DNA of 7,819 nt from a bacterium (lineage in GTDB: Bacteria > Atribacterota > JS1 > SB-45 > 34-128). Numbering within the stretch: the first letter of the stretch is position 1; each line of letters opens with the position of its first letter. Made by a program: the position numbers and the translations under genes. This document shows, piece by piece, positions 6,548-7,819 of this stretch. Below the pieces are notes generated by a model. It saw only the letters and a program-made list of their open reading frames with translations. It had not been told where the DNA came from and made no database searches. The DNA lies in assembly GCA_018894595.1 (NCBI GenBank), contig JAHIPN010000107.1:1-7819 (forward strand). Reading direction: 5' to 3'.

Positions 6548-7558
6548 TTAAAATTCCATCAAAATTGTGCCATAAGACATCCCAACACCAAATCCTGATA
6601 ATAATACTTTTTGACCTCTTTTAATCTTGCCTTGAGATATTGCATCTTTAATTGCAATAGGCATTGATGCAGATACAGTATTGCCGATATTATGGATATT
6701 AATGAAAACCTTCTCCCTGTCTAATTTTAAGATTCTAATAAGAGTATCTATTGTCATCTGGCTTGCCTGATGAAAAATGAATATATCAATATCTGATTTA
6801 TCAATATTGTTTCGTTCTAATAATTTGTTAATTTGTTTAGGCACTGAAGAATTTATAAATGCCCATACTCTCATCCCATCCATATATATGTTTTCTTTAG
6901 CCCTAATATTGCCCCTATCGTCTTCATATTCTTTCGACGTCTCGCTGGATTTTGGCATTTTCATTCCACCCGCTGGAATGTAAAATAAATCATAGTTCTT
7001 TCCAGATGATGCAAGTTCTAAATCGATTATTCCTCCATTGCCAGCTGTTTTTTTTACTATTGAAACGGCAGCTCCATCTCCGAATAAAACTCGAGTAGAA
7101 CGATCACGACTATTTATATATTTTGAATAGGTTTCAGAATTTACTAAAAGTATTTGTTTGGCAATACCAGATTTAATAAATGCATAAGCCATCGACAGAC
7201 TATAAATATACCCGGTACAGGCATGATTGAAATCATACGCGAAAACATTATTAGGTAAATCCAGATACTTATGTAATAAGAAAGAATTAGCCGGCATTAT
7301 ATAATCTGGGCTTTGAGTGCAATATATTATCCCATCAATATCCCCTTTATCATTTCCCTTTTTATTAAAAAGTTTATCGCATGCTTTTTGAGAAAGATCA
7401 AGAGCTGTTTCTTCATCTTTGGCTATATGTCTTTGGATAACACCAGATTTTCTGATAACATTATTCATATTCCATTGTGGATTTTCTTTTTGAAGATCCT
7501 CATTTGTTATTATACTATCAGGCAGATAATATTCTATTGATTTTATAATTATTCCCAT
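6548..7558 (-). CDS. 3-oxoacyl-ACP synthase III-like (FabH/KASIII family) condensing enzyme
   Basis: 336 residues of thiolase fold; decarboxylative Claisen condensation of an acyl thioester with malonyl thioester is expected. The catalytic triad is complete: C114 in FNHACTGYIYS, H263 in IFHQAS and N293 in HNIGNTVSASMP. Other FabH landmarks are GIIYCTQSPDYIMPA (76-90), the LFGDGAAVSIV loop (158-168) and the terminal GFGVGMSYGTILMEF (322-336). A start at 7558 is supported by GAGG 7 bases upstream and by N-terminal homology (IIIKSIEYYLPDSIITNEDL). It overlaps the end of the hydrolase gene by 10 bases and precedes the ligase by 14, so the three are translated as one unit. This is unlikely to be housekeeping FabH, since no fabD, fabG or acpP is adjacent; a specialised KASIII of secondary metabolism or glycan-acyl synthesis (compare PqsD) fits better. 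The role is inferred; the family call is firm. Confidence 0.92.
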   Translation of the reverse strand: MGIIIKSIEYYLPDSIITNEDLQKENPQWNMNNVIRKSGVIQRHIAKDEETALDLSQKACDKLFNKKGNDKGDIDGIIYCTQSPDYIMPANSFLLHKYLDLPNNVFAYDFNHACTGYIYSLSMAYAFIKSGIAKQILLVNSETYSKYINSRDRSTRVLFGDGAAVSIVKKTAGNGGIIDLELASSGKNYDLFYIPAGGMKMPKSSETSKEYEDDRGNIRAKENIYMDGMRVWAFINSSVPKQINKLLERNNIDKSDIDIFIFHQASQMTIDTLIRILKLDREKVFINIHNIGNTVSASMPIAIKDAISQGKIKRGQKVLLSGFGVGMSYGTILMEF

Positions 7559-7819
7559 TCCATTGCCTCAATAAATTTGTTATTATATTTCAATTCATTT
7601 GATAACATTGTAGATTCTCCATGTCCGGGATAAATGATAATTCTTGGTGATAATTTGGAAATTATTTTCAGTGATTTTTTCATTATGTGTCTATCTCCTT
7701 CAGTTACATCAATCCTTCCAATTTCTCCTTTTAAAAGCGTATCTCCTGTAAAAATAACATCCTCTATTTGAAAACATACACTACCTTTTGTATGACCTGG
7801 TGTAAATAAAACTTCAATT
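7549..7819 (-). CDS. Metallo-beta-lactamase-fold hydrolase, glyoxalase II-like (5' part outside window)
   Basis: The last 89 residues are visible and end at TAA (7551-7549). They contain TPGHTKGSVCF (residues 6-16 of the fragment), FTGDTLLKGEIGRIDVTEGD (23-42) and IIYPGHGESTMLSNEL (70-85). The histidines of PGHT and PGHG and the aspartate of TGD are the standard metal ligands of this fold, and the GRID...GD pattern is typical of GloB-like thioester hydrolases (YcbL/YqgX type). The N-terminal HxHxDH motif would lie to the right of the window. The gene overlaps the KASIII start by 10 bases. Beside a ligase and a KASIII, a thioesterase or editing role on an acyl-CoA/ACP intermediate is attractive, by analogy with PqsE. 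A generic glyoxalase II-like enzyme carried along is the plain alternative. Confidence 0.85.
   Translation of the reverse strand, partial: IEVLFTPGHTKGSVCFQIEDVIFTGDTLLKGEIGRIDVTEGDRHIMKKSLKIISKLSPRIIIYPGHGESTMLSNELKYNNKFIEAMEWE

Noticed and set aside
6777..6983. Plus-strand 68-codon open frame
   Set aside because: It is antisense to the KASIII gene, including its catalytic His region, and has no ribosome site or homology.
7313..7540. Plus-strand 75-codon open frame resembling a membrane peptide
   Set aside because: It is antisense to the KASIII N-terminus. The hydrophobicity comes from the AT-rich complement.

Overview
The window is one continuous minus-strand stretch of a bacterial surface-polysaccharide (capsule or O-antigen type) locus. 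The DNA is very AT-rich. Strong GGAGG-type ribosome binding sites precede several genes, and one matches nine bases of the usual 16S rRNA 3' end. This suggests a low-GC Firmicutes/Clostridia-like bacterium, possibly a diderm relative such as Halanaerobiales, but the taxonomy is an inference with low confidence.

In transcription order (right to left) there are two modules. Module A (about 7819-5205) holds the C-terminal part of a metallo-beta-lactamase-fold hydrolase cut by the window edge, a FabH-like ketoacyl synthase III and a short AMP-forming acyl ligase. They are tightly packed, with a 10-base overlap and then a 14-base gap. Together they could activate a carboxylic acid, extend it by a Claisen condensation and hydrolyse a thioester. 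No acyl carrier protein or reductase is seen here.

A 249-base, extremely AT-rich gap (4956-5204) follows. It carries a 16-base exact direct repeat with a 30-base period and no convincing gene.

Module B (4955-1) begins with an AAC(3)-family N-acyltransferase. Its stop codon overlaps the start of a soluble, probably beta-propeller protein of unknown function. Next come three genes recognisable as the UDP-N-acetyl-L-fucosamine pathway: FnlA/CapE (4,6-dehydratase/5-epimerase), FnlB/CapF (reductase fused to a cupin epimerase) and the first half of FnlC/CapG (2-epimerase), which runs off the left edge.

The likely overall job is to make nucleotide-activated L-FucNAc and, more speculatively, a special acyl group for an amino sugar of the same glycan. 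The acyl-glycan link is a hypothesis. The ligase, KASIII and hydrolase set also resembles the PqsA/PqsD/PqsE combination of Pseudomonas quinolone synthesis. No RNA genes, insertion sequences, CRISPR arrays or clear rho-independent terminators were seen.
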